From the NCBI RefSeq assembly GCF_003129605.1, contig NZ_QBDX01000002.1:471501-535500 (forward strand): a stretch of 64,000 bases of DNA, read 5' to 3'. A program made the translations under genes and the position numbers. Positions 16,451-26,671 of this stretch are shown here, in pieces. Source of the stretch: Hyphobacterium indicum. Lineage in GTDB: Bacteria; Pseudomonadota; Alphaproteobacteria; Caulobacterales; Maricaulaceae. Each line of letters starts with the position of its first letter. Positions within the stretch are counted from its first letter, which is position 1. Below the pieces are notes generated by a model. That model saw only the letters and a program-made list of their open reading frames with translations, did not search any database and was not told where the DNA came from.

Positions 16451-19400
16451 CTCTTTCAGATATCGCCGTCCGGCGCCCGGTTCTGGCCTTTGTGGCCAGC
16501 GCCCTGATCATCGTGTTCGGCGTATTGGGATTGAGGCAATTGCCGCTGCGGGAGTTGCCCGATGTGGATCAGCCGATCGTCTCGGTTCAGGCCGAATATC
16601 CTGGTGCAAATGCCGAAGTCGTTGAGAATCGCGTCACACAGGTCATCGAAGACCAGCTGTCCGGAATCGATGGTATCGAGCTGATCCAATCGTCGTCGCG
16701 CGATGGCAATGCCAACATCTCGATCACCTTTGATCTCAGCCGTGATATCGAAGCGGCGGCGAATGATGTGCGCGATGCGGTTTCACGTATATCGGACCGA
16801 TTGCCGCCGGAAGTCGAGCAGATCGAGATCCAGAAACAGGATTCCGATGCCCGTCCATTCATGTGGTATGCGCTGATGTCGGACCGGCTGACGTCGGAAG
16901 AGTTATCCGATTTTGCCGAACGCACCATGCTGGACCGCTTCAGCGTGATCGATGGCGTCGCCCGCGTCCGTATCGGCGGTCAACGGCGTTATGCCATTCG
17001 CATTTGGCTCGACCCCCAGGCCATGGCTGCACGCGGCGTGACCGTGGCCAATATCGACACCGCCTTGAGAACACAGAATGTCGAAGTGCCGGGTGGCTCC
17101 ATCGAAACACCGGACACCCAGATTGTCGTGCGTGTCGAGCGGCTCTTTTCGGAGCCTGAGAGTTTTGAACAACTGCCCATCGGGCGCGGCGAAGGCGGGC
17201 ATATCATCCGCCTCGGTGAAGTCGCGGATGTCTCGCTCGAAGCCGAAGAACCCCGCACGCTTTTCCGCGGCAATGGCAATAACATGATCGGTCTCGGCTT
17301 TGTCAGGCAAAGCCAGGCGAACTCTGTTCAGGTGGCGCAGGATGTGGCCGCTGAGGTTGAACGCATTCGCGCCAGCCTGCCGGAAGGCATGACCATGATT
17401 GTCGCGTCCGATGATACGGTCTTCATTCAAGAATCGATCCGGGAAGTCTGGCGCACACTATTTGTTGCCGCGACGCTCGTCGTTTTGGTGATCTATCTTT
17501 TCCTGGGCAGCTTTCGCGCCGCCATCATCCCGGCGGCTGTGGTGCCGGTTTGCCTTATTGGCACTTTTGCGGGCCTCGCAGCGGCCGGATTCTCCATCAA
17601 CATCCTGACGCTTCTGGCGCTGGTTCTGGTCATCGGGCTGGTGGTGGATGACTCCATCGTTGTCCTGGAAAACATTCAGCGCCGCGTCGATATGGGCGAA
17701 GGTCCGGCGCTCGCCTCGTTGCGGGGTGGCCGCCAGGTGTTTTTCGCCGTGATCGCCACCACCGCCGTGCTCGTTGCGGTCTTTGTGCCACTGGTTTTCC
17801 TGCCCGGCTTTATCGGCCGCATTTTCAACGAGTTGGCCCTGACCATTGCGGTTGCCGTAATGCTGTCGAGCTTCGTGGCGTTGACGCTGTCTCCGATGAT
17901 GGCTTCAAAGCTGATCAAGCCATCAGGAGAGGCCCGGGGGCCGGCCCGCTGGGTGAATGAAATCGTCCGCCGCGCGCGCCGTAATTACCGCTCCAGCCTT
18001 GAAATCGCCGTCAGAACACCCTGGATGATTATCCCGGTTGTGCTCGTGGCGCTGGGCGGCTCGGCCTATCTGCTCGAGCGGCTGCCCGGCGAACTGACTC
18101 CGCCGGAGGACCGCGGGTCATTCTTCGGATTTTTCTCCGGTCCGGAGGGGGCCAGCTTCGACTATATGACCGGGCAGGCCGCCGAGGTCGAAGACATCAT
18201 GATGGAATATGTCGAGAATGGTGAATTGCGGCGGGTGCTCGTGGTCGCCCCGGGCTGGGGCGGATCCGGCTATAATTCCGGCATCGTCATCGGAACCATG
18301 GTGCACTGGGATGAGCGCCGCAGCGGCAGCGATATCATTGGCGAGATCAATGCCCGCTTTGGCCAGCTGACAGGCGTTCGTGCCTTTGCCTCCATGCGCT
18401 CGGCGATCCGCGGCGGCGGAGGCGGAGACGATATCCAGTTTGTCCTTCAGGGACCGGACTATGAAAGCCTCGATGCCGAAGCCGAACGATTGCTGGCCGC
18501 GATCCGTGAAGGCAATCCGGATCTGATGCGCGCCCGCAAGGATTATGAGCCCACGAGCCCCCGCCTGGTTGTCGATATCGATCGCAACCGCGCCGCGGAT
18601 CTTGGCGTTTCCGTTGCCGACATCGGCCAGACCCTTCAAACCCATCTCGGTTCGCGCCGCGTGGGACAATTCATCGAACAGGGCGAAGCCTATAATGTGA
18701 TTATGGAAAATCGCCGGGATGAGCGATCGAGCGCACAGGACCTCGAAACGCTTTACGTATCCGGCCGTGAAGGGAATCTCATTCCGCTTTCCAACCTTGT
18801 CTCGATAACGGAAATCGGTGAGGCCTCGTCCCGCAACCGTGTGGACCGGCAGCGCGCCATCACGGTTTCCGCGACGCTGGCCGAAGGCTACACGCTGGGA
18901 GAAGCCGTGGAATGGCTCGATGGCTGGGCCGCGCGTGAACTCGCGCCGGGCTTTTCCACGACTTATCTGGGAGGAGCCAAGGAGTTTCTCGAAGCCAATG
19001 CCGCCCTGCTTTTCGCTTTTGGCATGGCCCTGCTGATCGTTTTTCTGGTGCTGTCCGCGCAGTTTGAAAGCTTCATCCAGCCCCTGATCATCATGCTGAC
19101 GGTTCCGTTGGCGGTTACGGGGGGCCTTTTCGGGCTTGAAGTCATTGGTTCGAGTCTGAACATCTATTCCCAGATCGGACTTGTCATCCTGATCGGGCTG
19201 GCTGCCAAGAACGGCATTCTCATTGTCGAGTTCGCCAATCAGCTGCGGGAAGAAGGCCGGGATGTCATGACCGCAACACTAGATGCCGCCGAGATCCGCT
19301 TCCGCCCCATTCTCATGACCGGTCTGTCGACTGCGATTGGCGCATCACCGCTCATGCTCGCCAGCGGCCCCGGTGCGGAAAGCCGCATCACCATCGGGGT

Positions 19401-19569
19401 TGTCATCTTCACCGGCGTTACGGTCGCAACCCTGTTTACCCTGTTTGTGATCCCGGTGGCCTACAGCGTTCTGGGACGGTTTACCAAGACACCGAACTGG
19501 ATGGCAGGACGGCTTGAAGCCGAGGCCGCAGATGCCGGTGACGAACCTGTCGCCGGCGGTCAGCAATGA
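16447..19569 (+). CDS. RND family efflux permease (AcrB/MexF-like)
   Basis: 1040 aa, full length for a proton-driven RND pump. The architecture is canonical: N-terminal helix and porter loop starting SDIAVRRPVLAFVASALIIV, a transmembrane block with LVIGLVVDDSIVVLENIQRR (proton-relay Asp pair in helix 4), a second large periplasmic loop, and a second block with GLAAKNGILIVEFANQLREE. The porter segments carry typical SSSRDGNANISITFDL and NRVDRQRAITVSA features. The substrate cannot be read from sequence. It is translationally coupled to the adaptor gene by a 4-base overlap. The RND family also includes metabolite exporters, so a drug-resistance role is not assured. Confidence 0.95.
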   Translation: MTLSDIAVRRPVLAFVASALIIVFGVLGLRQLPLRELPDVDQPIVSVQAEYPGANAEVVENRVTQVIEDQLSGIDGIELIQSSSRDGNANISITFDLSRDIEAAANDVRDAVSRISDRLPPEVEQIEIQKQDSDARPFMWYALMSDRLTSEELSDFAERTMLDRFSVIDGVARVRIGGQRRYAIRIWLDPQAMAARGVTVANIDTALRTQNVEVPGGSIETPDTQIVVRVERLFSEPESFEQLPIGRGEGGHIIRLGEVADVSLEAEEPRTLFRGNGNNMIGLGFVRQSQANSVQVAQDVAAEVERIRASLPEGMTMIVASDDTVFIQESIREVWRTLFVAATLVVLVIYLFLGSFRAAIIPAAVVPVCLIGTFAGLAAAGFSINILTLLALVLVIGLVVDDSIVVLENIQRRVDMGEGPALASLRGGRQVFFAVIATTAVLVAVFVPLVFLPGFIGRIFNELALTIAVAVMLSSFVALTLSPMMASKLIKPSGEARGPARWVNEIVRRARRNYRSSLEIAVRTPWMIIPVVLVALGGSAYLLERLPGELTPPEDRGSFFGFFSGPEGASFDYMTGQAAEVEDIMMEYVENGELRRVLVVAPGWGGSGYNSGIVIGTMVHWDERRSGSDIIGEINARFGQLTGVRAFASMRSAIRGGGGGDDIQFVLQGPDYESLDAEAERLLAAIREGNPDLMRARKDYEPTSPRLVVDIDRNRAADLGVSVADIGQTLQTHLGSRRVGQFIEQGEAYNVIMENRRDERSSAQDLETLYVSGREGNLIPLSNLVSITEIGEASSRNRVDRQRAITVSATLAEGYTLGEAVEWLDGWAARELAPGFSTTYLGGAKEFLEANAALLFAFGMALLIVFLVLSAQFESFIQPLIIMLTVPLAVTGGLFGLEVIGSSLNIYSQIGLVILIGLAAKNGILIVEFANQLREEGRDVMTATLDAAEIRFRPILMTGLSTAIGASPLMLASGPGAESRITIGVVIFTGVTVATLFTLFVIPVAYSVLGRFTKTPNWMAGRLEAEAADAGDEPVAGGQQ

Positions 19570-19677
19570 TCGCGTAACGCAAATCATCCCCCGCGCACCT
19601 GCCGGCGGGTGGTAATCTGATCGGGTCTTTCCCATATACGCCACCGACAATGACCAGGTATGCACAGGAAATCCGCC

Positions 19678-20127
19678 ATGCCCCGCACCTACAAGAAAGC
19701 GGCTGACGCCGTCGCCAGGCTCACACCCGAGCAGTATCGGGTGACGCAGGAGAACGGGACCGAGCGGCCCTTTACCGGCGCGCATACAGACAACAAGGCG
19801 GCGGGCCTATATGTCGATATCGTTTCGGGCGAACCGCTTTTTACGTCCATGGACAAGTTTGACAGCGGCTGTGGCTGGCCGAGCTTCACCCGTCCCGTGG
19901 ACGGTGAATACGTCAAGGAATTGCGCGACATGTCTCATGGCATGATCCGGACTGAAGTCCGGTCGGCACATGGCGACAGTCATCTCGGCCATGTTTTCCC
20001 CGACGGGCCGGCGGATCAGGGCGGCTTGCGGTATTGCATCAATTCGGCTTCGCTCCGTTTCATTCCTGTCGCGGAACTCGAAGCGCAAGGTTATGGCGAG
20101 TACGTCCACCTTTTTACCGGCAAATAG
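19678..20127 (+). CDS. msrB: Peptide methionine-R-sulfoxide reductase
   Basis: 149 aa. MsrB reduces the R form of methionine sulfoxide in proteins. The signature [10 protein letters not shown] (resolving Cys near residue 66) and the catalytic [11 protein letters not shown] (Cys near residue 120) are present, with [11 protein letters not shown] between. The two CxxC pairs that bind structural zinc in many MsrB proteins are absent: the first site reads [13 protein letters not shown]. This is the zinc-free form. The ATG at 19678 follows AGGAAATCCGCC; the in-frame ATG at 19660 is less well placed. It stands alone between the RND genes and the sulfotransferase. Confidence 0.95.
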   Translation: MPRTYKKAADAVARLTPEQYRVTQENGTERPFTGAHTDNKAAGLYVDIVSGEPLFTSMDKFDSGCGWPSFTRPVDGEYVKELRDMSHGMIRTEVRSAHGDSHLGHVFPDGPADQGGLRYCINSASLRFIPVAELEAQGYGEYVHLFTGK

Positions 20128-20205
20128 CGGATATCGCCTGCAGACCATGTATTGCCTGCGGCAAACCCCGGCGGCTTTATAGCCAAATGAAACGCCCGGC
20201 CTGTC

Positions 20206-21756
20206 ATGACTTCTGAAGAAACACTGCGCCTGCTTCCACAATTATTGCGCGATGGCGATTTCCGTGGTGCCGAACAGCGTGTCCTGACGGCGCTGGAAAG
20301 CGATCCCGTTCATCCCGGCCTCAACGCATTCGCGGCCTTCATTTCTGCCAATCTGAACAAGCGGGACGAGGCCATCCGCTTTGCCCGGAAAGCGGCTGCC
20401 CAACCCGGAAAGTTTCCCCGCCCTGCGGCTCAAGCCGCAAATCTGCTGGCGCAATTCCGCCTGTATGATGAAGCTTTGAGTGCCGCGCGTTCAATTGACA
20501 TCGAAACGACAAGCGACCCGGTTATTCTTGATCAGATCGGAGCCTGTTTCACGACAAGCAGCGCGCATCAGGAGGCCCGGGAAGTCTATGCCCGGCTGAC
20601 CCAGATAGTCCCTGACGAGCCGCGCTGCCGTTTCAATCTGGCAGCGGCACAGCGCTATAATGGCGAGCTTGAAGAAGCGGCCCGCAATTTCGACCTCGCC
20701 AGCAAGGCAGGGCCACAGGCGGCCGAAGCCGCCTATGCCCGGTCGCTGCTGACAAAGGCGGCTCCGGACAGGAATTATATTGACGAGCTTGCTGTTCGCT
20801 TGAGCTCACCCGGTCTGGATGACCTCTCGCGCGCCGCACTCAGCTACGCAATGGGCAAGGAATTCGAAGATCTCGGAAAATGGTCTGAGGCTTTCGACGC
20901 CTGGACAAACGGAGCCAGAGCTATGCGGCAGACGCGGCCTTACTCTGTCGAGCCTGAAATCAATGCCATCGACGAAACCATCAGGGCCTGGCCATCTATC
21001 TCCCGCGACTATCAGCGGTCGGAACTGACGCCGGTTTTTATTGTCAGTCTGCCGCGCGCCGGTTCAACCCTTCTGGATCGAATATTGTCAAACCGGAATG
21101 ATGTGGTTTCGGCGGGCGAAACCGAGGATTTCATCGTCAGCCTGCTCGAAGATCCTGTATTCGCCGGTTTGCGTGACCCGGTTGAAATTGCACAGCAGAC
21201 TCCGGCTGCCGATATGAGTGGCGTGGGTCAACGATATCGCGACGCACTGCATCGCCGTGGTCACAGGCATGGATATGTGATCGACAAGACGCCCACAAAC
21301 TTCCTCTATGCGGGACTGATCGCGGACGCCTTGCCGGAAGCCAGGATCATTCATCTGGACCGCGACCCGCGAGATGCGGCCATCGCGACCTACAAAACGC
21401 TGTTCCGGGACCGGTATTTCTGGTCATATGACTTGCAGTCTATCGCGGCTTACCTCTCTGCCGTTCAGCGCCTCATGCAGCATTGGCTGTCTGGCGCGGC
21501 CGGGCGTATCGAACGGCTTGCGTATGAGGACCTGGTGCAGAATACCGAGGCTGAAGCCAGGCGCCTGACAAGGTTTATAGGCATGGATTGGGACCCGGCC
21601 TGCCTGGATTTTGCCGGCAATCGTGCGGCGGTTGCGACAGCAAGCGCCGAACATGTCCGCCGCCCGGTCTATGCTTCGTCGATCGGACATTGGAAACATT
21701 TCAAGGATCAGCTGGCAGCAACTCTGCCAGCACTGGATGCAATGGTCCCCAACTAG
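20206..21756 (+). CDS. TPR-containing sulfotransferase
   Basis: 516 aa. The first ~250 residues are helical repeats of TPR type (AAAQPGKFPRPAAQAANLLA, AQRYNGELEEAARNFDLAS). The C-terminal half is a sulfotransferase domain: the 5'-phosphosulfate loop VSLPRAGSTLLDRIL (residues ~278-292) and the 3'-phosphate motif HLDRDPRDAAIATYK (~380). It would transfer sulfate from PAPS to a sugar, lipid or peptide acceptor. TPR-sulfotransferase fusions of this kind are common in Caulobacterales-like genomes. It lies about 1.1 kb before the holdfast locus, so a polysaccharide acceptor is possible but unproven. Confidence 0.9.
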   Translation: MTSEETLRLLPQLLRDGDFRGAEQRVLTALESDPVHPGLNAFAAFISANLNKRDEAIRFARKAAAQPGKFPRPAAQAANLLAQFRLYDEALSAARSIDIETTSDPVILDQIGACFTTSSAHQEAREVYARLTQIVPDEPRCRFNLAAAQRYNGELEEAARNFDLASKAGPQAAEAAYARSLLTKAAPDRNYIDELAVRLSSPGLDDLSRAALSYAMGKEFEDLGKWSEAFDAWTNGARAMRQTRPYSVEPEINAIDETIRAWPSISRDYQRSELTPVFIVSLPRAGSTLLDRILSNRNDVVSAGETEDFIVSLLEDPVFAGLRDPVEIAQQTPAADMSGVGQRYRDALHRRGHRHGYVIDKTPTNFLYAGLIADALPEARIIHLDRDPRDAAIATYKTLFRDRYFWSYDLQSIAAYLSAVQRLMQHWLSGAAGRIERLAYEDLVQNTEAEARRLTRFIGMDWDPACLDFAGNRAAVATASAEHVRRPVYASSIGHWKHFKDQLAATLPALDAMVPN

Positions 21757-22709
21757 CTTTCGCCGGCGGCAAGCGGCCCCTCCACATGGGTACGCGGATT
21801 CTGACAGAGATCGTGGGCCAACACCCCCATCAATTCGCCATCAGCGCGCCGGATATGTTCGATCGCCCGGCAATCATTCGCCTCGGGTTCAGCCGTCAAG
21901 AACACGGTCCGGCCTTCATTCAGGTGAACTTCCGTCACATCCAGCTCGCGGACAGACGCCAGCCGGAGATCCGCATTGACAATCACACACTCGAACCGGC
22001 TCTGATCATCGGTCAGGACACGCACCGCCGTATTTTCCTCACTCGGTGAATAGGCGTCGATGGCGGCGACCGCTCCCGGCACTTCTTCGAGGCATAACAG
22101 GATCTGATCGTACCGCGTCAACAGATCCCGGCTCCAGTCCCACTGACCACCCTCTTCCCGGGCGCAGCCCTCATAAGTCACATCATCCACACGCACTGAA
22201 GCAAAGAATGGTCGCTCAATCCCGTCAAAATCGATGCAGGGACCAGCCTGGAACGCCGCCGACACCGGGACCGGATCAGGCGTTGTTGAAATATAGCGCC
22301 GAAAGCCGTTCACGAGGTGATCAGGTGCCATGCGAAGGGTCGTAAGAATCGGGTCCTGCCCGGCGGCAATCAGTCGGAATTCGCCAAACACCTCCCCCTC
22401 GAGATCATAGAGTTCGATGGTGGATCGCCAGTAGGGAGACTCGCCCTGCGCGGCCATACCGTAAGGCGTTTCGGGCCGTGTGCCCGCAAAGGCTGTTCCG
22501 ATCGCCGGATAAACAAAGCCGGTCTGTGAAGCGCTGCCACCGCCGCCATCAGCGCCTGGAAAATCCATTGTGCCACTTTGTTCCGAGGCACCAGCGGGAG
22601 CATTCGCGGCCGAGGATCGCATATTGTCCGGACTGAGATCAGCGGGTGTGCTGGCACACCCGGCCAGTAACACAGCGGCCAATACTGTCATTGCTATCAG
22701 TCGAAACAA
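21753..22709 (-). CDS. Putative lipoprotein of unknown function
   Basis: 318 aa with a clear lipoprotein signal, MFRLIAMTVL and lipobox LLAGC (C18), then a Ser/Gly/Ala-rich linker to about residue 60. The mature part is acidic, with conserved-looking cysteines (AGPCIDFDG, YEGCAREE, LLCLEEVPG, RFECVIVN, NDCRAIEH, DLCQNP), probably disulfide bonded. I do not recognise a domain. It is convergent with, and overlaps by 4 bases, the sulfotransferase gene. It is divergent from hfsE with a 156-base gap that must hold both promoters. Confidence 0.75.
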   Translation of the reverse strand: MFRLIAMTVLAAVLLAGCASTPADLSPDNMRSSAANAPAGASEQSGTMDFPGADGGGGSASQTGFVYPAIGTAFAGTRPETPYGMAAQGESPYWRSTIELYDLEGEVFGEFRLIAAGQDPILTTLRMAPDHLVNGFRRYISTTPDPVPVSAAFQAGPCIDFDGIERPFFASVRVDDVTYEGCAREEGGQWDWSRDLLTRYDQILLCLEEVPGAVAAIDAYSPSEENTAVRVLTDDQSRFECVIVNADLRLASVRELDVTEVHLNEGRTVFLTAEPEANDCRAIEHIRRADGELMGVLAHDLCQNPRTHVEGPLAAGES

Positions 22710-22865
22710 TTCGCCCTCCCCGGCAATGCCTCATCAACCATACAGGCATTTCAGCGCGATAAGAAACAACCATCTTTCACTTTCTGCTAACCACGTCTGA
22801 CAACCGAATCTTTTCGTTATCCGTGCATTATCGCGGTCGGATCAATTTGATCGGGGACGGTGACC

Positions 22866-24371
22866 ATGAACAAGCGGCACTATGAAACGCGGCCCATTTC
22901 GCCGGCGAATGACGTCTCGCCCGGCTTTGCCGGTCTCGAAAACGGCCGCGGGCGCGCTGCCACCCTCGACATGATGCGCGAGTCCATCAACCCGCCAGCC
23001 AACCGTATCGACCGGGCAACGCTGAGCCGGGCCTTGCAGCTCGTCGACTTCGGCATCATGGGAAGCCTGACTGTGGCGGCCTTCCTGTCATTTGGCGCAG
23101 ACTTCTGGCCGATCCTGGTCTTTCTTGGCGTATCCCTCTGCTCATTCCGGCTCTCCGAACACTATGTCGTACGTGCGCGCAAGCCGGCCTGGCGCCATAT
23201 CGCCACGGGTATGATCGGTCTTGGACTGGGCGGCATGGCCAGCATTCTGCTGGTCCGCCTGTCCGACCCGTCCCTGACGCTGGCCGCGGCTCAGCAGGCC
23301 AGCGTTTCGGCCGCAGCCCTTCTGATTGTTCACACGATCTATGCCTTCTTCATGGAATACTGGGCGCGAAATGGCCGCCTCGCCGCCAATGTTGTTATCG
23401 TCGGCGCAACCGCAAATGCCCGCCGCCTGATTGATGCCAATTCGCGCAGCAAGGCAGTCAACATACTCGGCGTATTTGATGACCGGCGCACGCGCAGCCC
23501 CTCCATTCTGGCCGGCGCCCCCTATCTGGGAACGCTACAGGATCTGACAAGCTGGCCTCACCTGCATGAAGTTGACCGCATCATTGTCACCGTGACACCG
23601 CACGCCGTAGACCGCGTCAAATCGCTGCTCGCCGGCCTGTCAGGCCTTGCGCAGCCTGTTTGTCTGCTGCTCGATTTCGAGCACTTCAACCCGAAAAAGC
23701 AAACCCTCGAGGAAATCGCAAACGCTCCGGCAGCGCGCCTGTCCGGTAATTCGGCCACGCCGGGATGGATCATCACCAAACGGCTGGAAGACCTGGTGAT
23801 CGGATCGGTCCTGTTCGTCGCAGCCCTGCCCGTCATGGCCTTGCTGGCTGTGCTGATCCGGCTGGATTCGCCCGGCCCGGCCCTCTTCCGTCAGAAACGC
23901 GAAGGCTTTAATGGCCGCCTGATCGAGGTTCTGAAATTCCGTTCCATGCGCGATGAGCCGGCTGCGAAAGACGGATCAGTCCGTCAGGTCGAACGAGACG
24001 ATCCTCGTGTCACGCGGATAGGCCGCTTTATCCGCTCGACCAGCCTCGACGAGCTGCCGCAGCTGTGGAATGTGTTGAAAGGCGAGATGTCGCTGGTCGG
24101 CCCGCGTCCGCACGCACCGGGCATGAAAACCGGAGCCGCATTGACCTCCAGCCTGGTCGGTGAATATGCGCATCGCCACCGCGTCAAGCCAGGGCTCACC
24201 GGCTGGGCCCAGGTCAGCGGGTCGCGCGGTCCGCTTCATTCACCGGAAGCCGCACGCGAACGTATCCGCTATGATGTGGAGTATATCAGCAAGGCCAGCC
24301 TCTGGTTCGATCTCTGGATCATGCTGAAAACCGGACCAGCCCTGCTCGGTGACAAAATCAACGTCCGCTAG
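22866..24371 (+). CDS. hfsE: Holdfast polyprenyl-phosphate sugar phosphotransferase
   Basis: 501 aa inner-membrane initiating transferase (WcaJ/PssY family) that places the first sugar-1-phosphate on undecaprenyl phosphate. After a ~55-residue leader come four hydrophobic helices, a nucleotide-binding-like soluble domain ([19 protein letters not shown]) and the catalytic C-terminal bacterial sugar transferase domain: [63 protein letters not shown]. The name rests on this class plus the neighbouring hfsFGH and hfsCBAD genes in Caulobacter order. The ATG at 22866 is preferred (GGGGACGG upstream); a GTG at 22860 is possible. Confidence 0.9.
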   Translation: MNKRHYETRPISPANDVSPGFAGLENGRGRAATLDMMRESINPPANRIDRATLSRALQLVDFGIMGSLTVAAFLSFGADFWPILVFLGVSLCSFRLSEHYVVRARKPAWRHIATGMIGLGLGGMASILLVRLSDPSLTLAAAQQASVSAAALLIVHTIYAFFMEYWARNGRLAANVVIVGATANARRLIDANSRSKAVNILGVFDDRRTRSPSILAGAPYLGTLQDLTSWPHLHEVDRIIVTVTPHAVDRVKSLLAGLSGLAQPVCLLLDFEHFNPKKQTLEEIANAPAARLSGNSATPGWIITKRLEDLVIGSVLFVAALPVMALLAVLIRLDSPGPALFRQKREGFNGRLIEVLKFRSMRDEPAAKDGSVRQVERDDPRVTRIGRFIRSTSLDELPQLWNVLKGEMSLVGPRPHAPGMKTGAALTSSLVGEYAHRHRVKPGLTGWAQVSGSRGPLHSPEAARERIRYDVEYISKASLWFDLWIMLKTGPALLGDKINVR

Positions 24372-25486
24372 GGCCGGACCGTATTTCTCGACCAGTAGCG
24401 GCGTAGCACGTCCACGATTGGCGGATTGATGACAGGCCGTGTTGCATCCGGATTCGGTCCGAAAAACGGATTCCATCCATTCTCGGCCTCCTCATAAGCC
24501 CGCCATCCCGACGGCCAGTTGAACCAGGCCGAGTTTGCGCACTGTTCTTCCATTGATTGCAGGCGCAAGGCGGCGAAGCGGGCGGCATCATGCGCCCATC
24601 GTCTGACTCCCCATTCCCCCACCATCCATCGCGCCGCCTGTGGCGGAGAAATTCGCGCCGCCTCCACTGAAAATGATGCGGCGCTGTTTGGATCGGAATG
24701 GGTATAGGCATAGGGCGCATAATCATGAATGGCCAGCACGGCCGGTCCAAGACCACTCAGCTCCAGGTCGCTCTCGTGAGCCACGCTGGCATAGCTGTCC
24801 GGGCTGATCAGCAAGGGCGTTTCGAGGTCCACCTCCCGCACCGCCTGGGCCATCCGGCGCGCCATTTGCGGCCAGGGGGAGTTCTGCACAATATGGCTGC
24901 CATTGGGTTCAACCATCAGGAGATAACCGGCAACGGCCGCGTTTGCGCGGAACTGCCCCGCTGTGTGCCGCCACATATCGGCCCACGCCGACTGCATTTC
25001 CGCATCCGACCAGACACGCTCATCAATCATCGAAGACGGAAACCAGCTATCACCATTGTCGCGATGGAAAGTGAATTCTGATCGCCCGGGTCCGGTACGG
25101 AAGGCAATCACGGTAAACAAGCCGTGACGCGCGCAACGCTCCACCAAATCGGCCAGATGATCTTCTATAGCCGGGTCAGTGCGGTATGGAGCGAATTCCG
25201 TAAAAACGCCCGGGTGAGACAGCACCGCCAGATTGGCACCCGCTTCGGCAAGACTGGCCAGCGCCCGGTTGCTGACCGGCGTGCCGACCGGCCCGGGCCC
25301 CAGAAAGCTGTCACCGTCAATGTCCGGATAGACCCGGCGTTGCGGAAACACCGCTCCACGCAGATGTGGCCCGCTCGCATTATCCCAGAGCGCTATCTTT
25401 CGCCGCGCGGCAGAACGCTGGCCACCCAAGAGCAGGGACGCACCGCCCGCAGCCAGAACTGTGCGGCGGTCCGGCCTGATCACCAT
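24368..25486 (-). CDS. GH5-like glycoside hydrolase in the holdfast locus
   Basis: 372 aa, with a twin-arginine-like N-terminus (RRTVLAAGGASLLLGG), so exported. The rest is a TIM-barrel hydrolase resembling GH5: VEPNG near residue 193 supplies the acid/base Glu, IHDY near 254 the conserved His/Tyr, and GEWG near 291 the nucleophile Glu. It should cut beta-linked glycans. It is convergent with hfsE (4-base overlap) and overlaps by 7 bases the start region of the FemAB-like gene upstream, so those two form a pair. Trimming or remodelling of the holdfast polymer is an inference from location; a polysaccharide lyase or unrelated cellulase role cannot be excluded. Confidence 0.75.
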   Translation of the reverse strand: MVIRPDRRTVLAAGGASLLLGGQRSAARRKIALWDNASGPHLRGAVFPQRRVYPDIDGDSFLGPGPVGTPVSNRALASLAEAGANLAVLSHPGVFTEFAPYRTDPAIEDHLADLVERCARHGLFTVIAFRTGPGRSEFTFHRDNGDSWFPSSMIDERVWSDAEMQSAWADMWRHTAGQFRANAAVAGYLLMVEPNGSHIVQNSPWPQMARRMAQAVREVDLETPLLISPDSYASVAHESDLELSGLGPAVLAIHDYAPYAYTHSDPNSAASFSVEAARISPPQAARWMVGEWGVRRWAHDAARFAALRLQSMEEQCANSAWFNWPSGWRAYEEAENGWNPFFGPNPDATRPVINPPIVDVLRRYWSRNTVRP

Positions 25487-26571
25487 GCGTAAAAGGACGC
25501 CAGCTTGTCGGCCCTGCGCAAGGCGCGCCTTGGCAGGCTGGCGATTTTCCCGAACGGCGCTTTTTCAATGGCACCGGCCAGAGATCTCGCTGCGCTTCGC
25601 AAGGTCGCCGGAGCGGATGCTGTCAGAATACACCCCTGCGCGAGTGGGACCTGCCAGCTGCCGAGATTGCGTTTGAAGTCATAATCCCCCGGCCCCAGCT
25701 CGACGCTGGCGCGTCCGGCTTCCGAGGCAAAACGGATTTTTTCCAATAGGAGCAACAATCCGGGACTCACCTTGTTGAAATCCGGATCATAGGCCGGAAA
25801 CCAGTAGTGACAGCGGGCTTCGCTCGTCATTCCGACATGCACCGCAGCAATGCGGCCAGCAATATTCAGCGTCGAACACACACCGCGGAAGCGATCAGAC
25901 TGCTTGTTCAGCACAGCCGCCAGCAAGTCCCTTGTCCACGCGACTGAAAAGACATCAAAAACACTGGTTCGGCGGTATTGCTCGCGTTTCCAGTCGATCA
26001 TGGCAGATAACGCTTCTGGGCGATCATCATCCATGCGGAATTCAAACCCGCCTTCCATCTCTTCGAGTTTCCGGCGCCGGGCGCGAATATTGCGGAATGC
26101 CTTGGGCTCGGCTTCCGACCGGGCCTGCTCGAATGCGTCATATCCACGGGACACATCAATGATCCATGAACCGTCAGACATGTGCGAAAAGGCGCTCCAG
26201 CAAGGCTGCAGGCCCAGTGCGCTGTGAAATTCGAACAACGGCACACCCCCTGCTCGCAGCCAGGCTTTCAGGTCAACACTCCGGTCTGGCTCGGCGATAA
26301 CGCCATGGACATCCGACAAAGGTCCGGCAATCGGGCGGGCATAACCGACCTTTCCCATCTGCATCGGAAGAAATCCGGCGATCTGACCACGCTCGCGAAC
26401 GACCAGCACACGTGTATCGGACCGCACCTCCTCGCAGCATTCGGCAAACTCCAGCCGGAAATAGGGGCTGGCCAGCGCCGGATCTCCGTCCGTGAACGCG
26501 ATCCATGCCTCCCGCTCGGCAACGGAAAGCTCGCTCGGCTTGATCAGGCGGGCATCTATCGAGTGGGCCAT
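25480..26571 (-). CDS. hfsK: FemAB/CelD-type N-acyltransferase, HfsK-like
   Basis: 363 aa cytoplasmic protein of the GNAT/FemAB-related COG5653 group. Segments typical of the group are visible: SPYFRLEFAECCEEVRSDTR, an inserted LKAWLRAGGVPLFEFH, RRKLEEMEGGFEFRM, HYWFPAYDPDFNKVSPGLLLL (acyl-CoA site) and FKRNLGSWQVP. In Caulobacter HfsK is a member of this group that modifies the holdfast polysaccharide, but its gene lies elsewhere there. Here it sits inside the locus, divergent from hfsF and coupled to the GH5-like gene. The symbol is by class and context, so treat it as provisional. Confidence 0.75.
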   Translation of the reverse strand: MAHSIDARLIKPSELSVAEREAWIAFTDGDPALASPYFRLEFAECCEEVRSDTRVLVVRERGQIAGFLPMQMGKVGYARPIAGPLSDVHGVIAEPDRSVDLKAWLRAGGVPLFEFHSALGLQPCWSAFSHMSDGSWIIDVSRGYDAFEQARSEAEPKAFRNIRARRRKLEEMEGGFEFRMDDDRPEALSAMIDWKREQYRRTSVFDVFSVAWTRDLLAAVLNKQSDRFRGVCSTLNIAGRIAAVHVGMTSEARCHYWFPAYDPDFNKVSPGLLLLLEKIRFASEAGRASVELGPGDYDFKRNLGSWQVPLAQGCILTASAPATLRSAARSLAGAIEKAPFGKIASLPRRALRRADKLASFYAW

Positions 26572-26671
26572 TCAATGCTCCGGAAATATGATCCCATAGC
26601 TAGCGCAATAGGGTTTCCGCTTCGTTTCAAAGCCCGCAGATATGTTCACGCGATTTTAGGTGCTTGTATGC

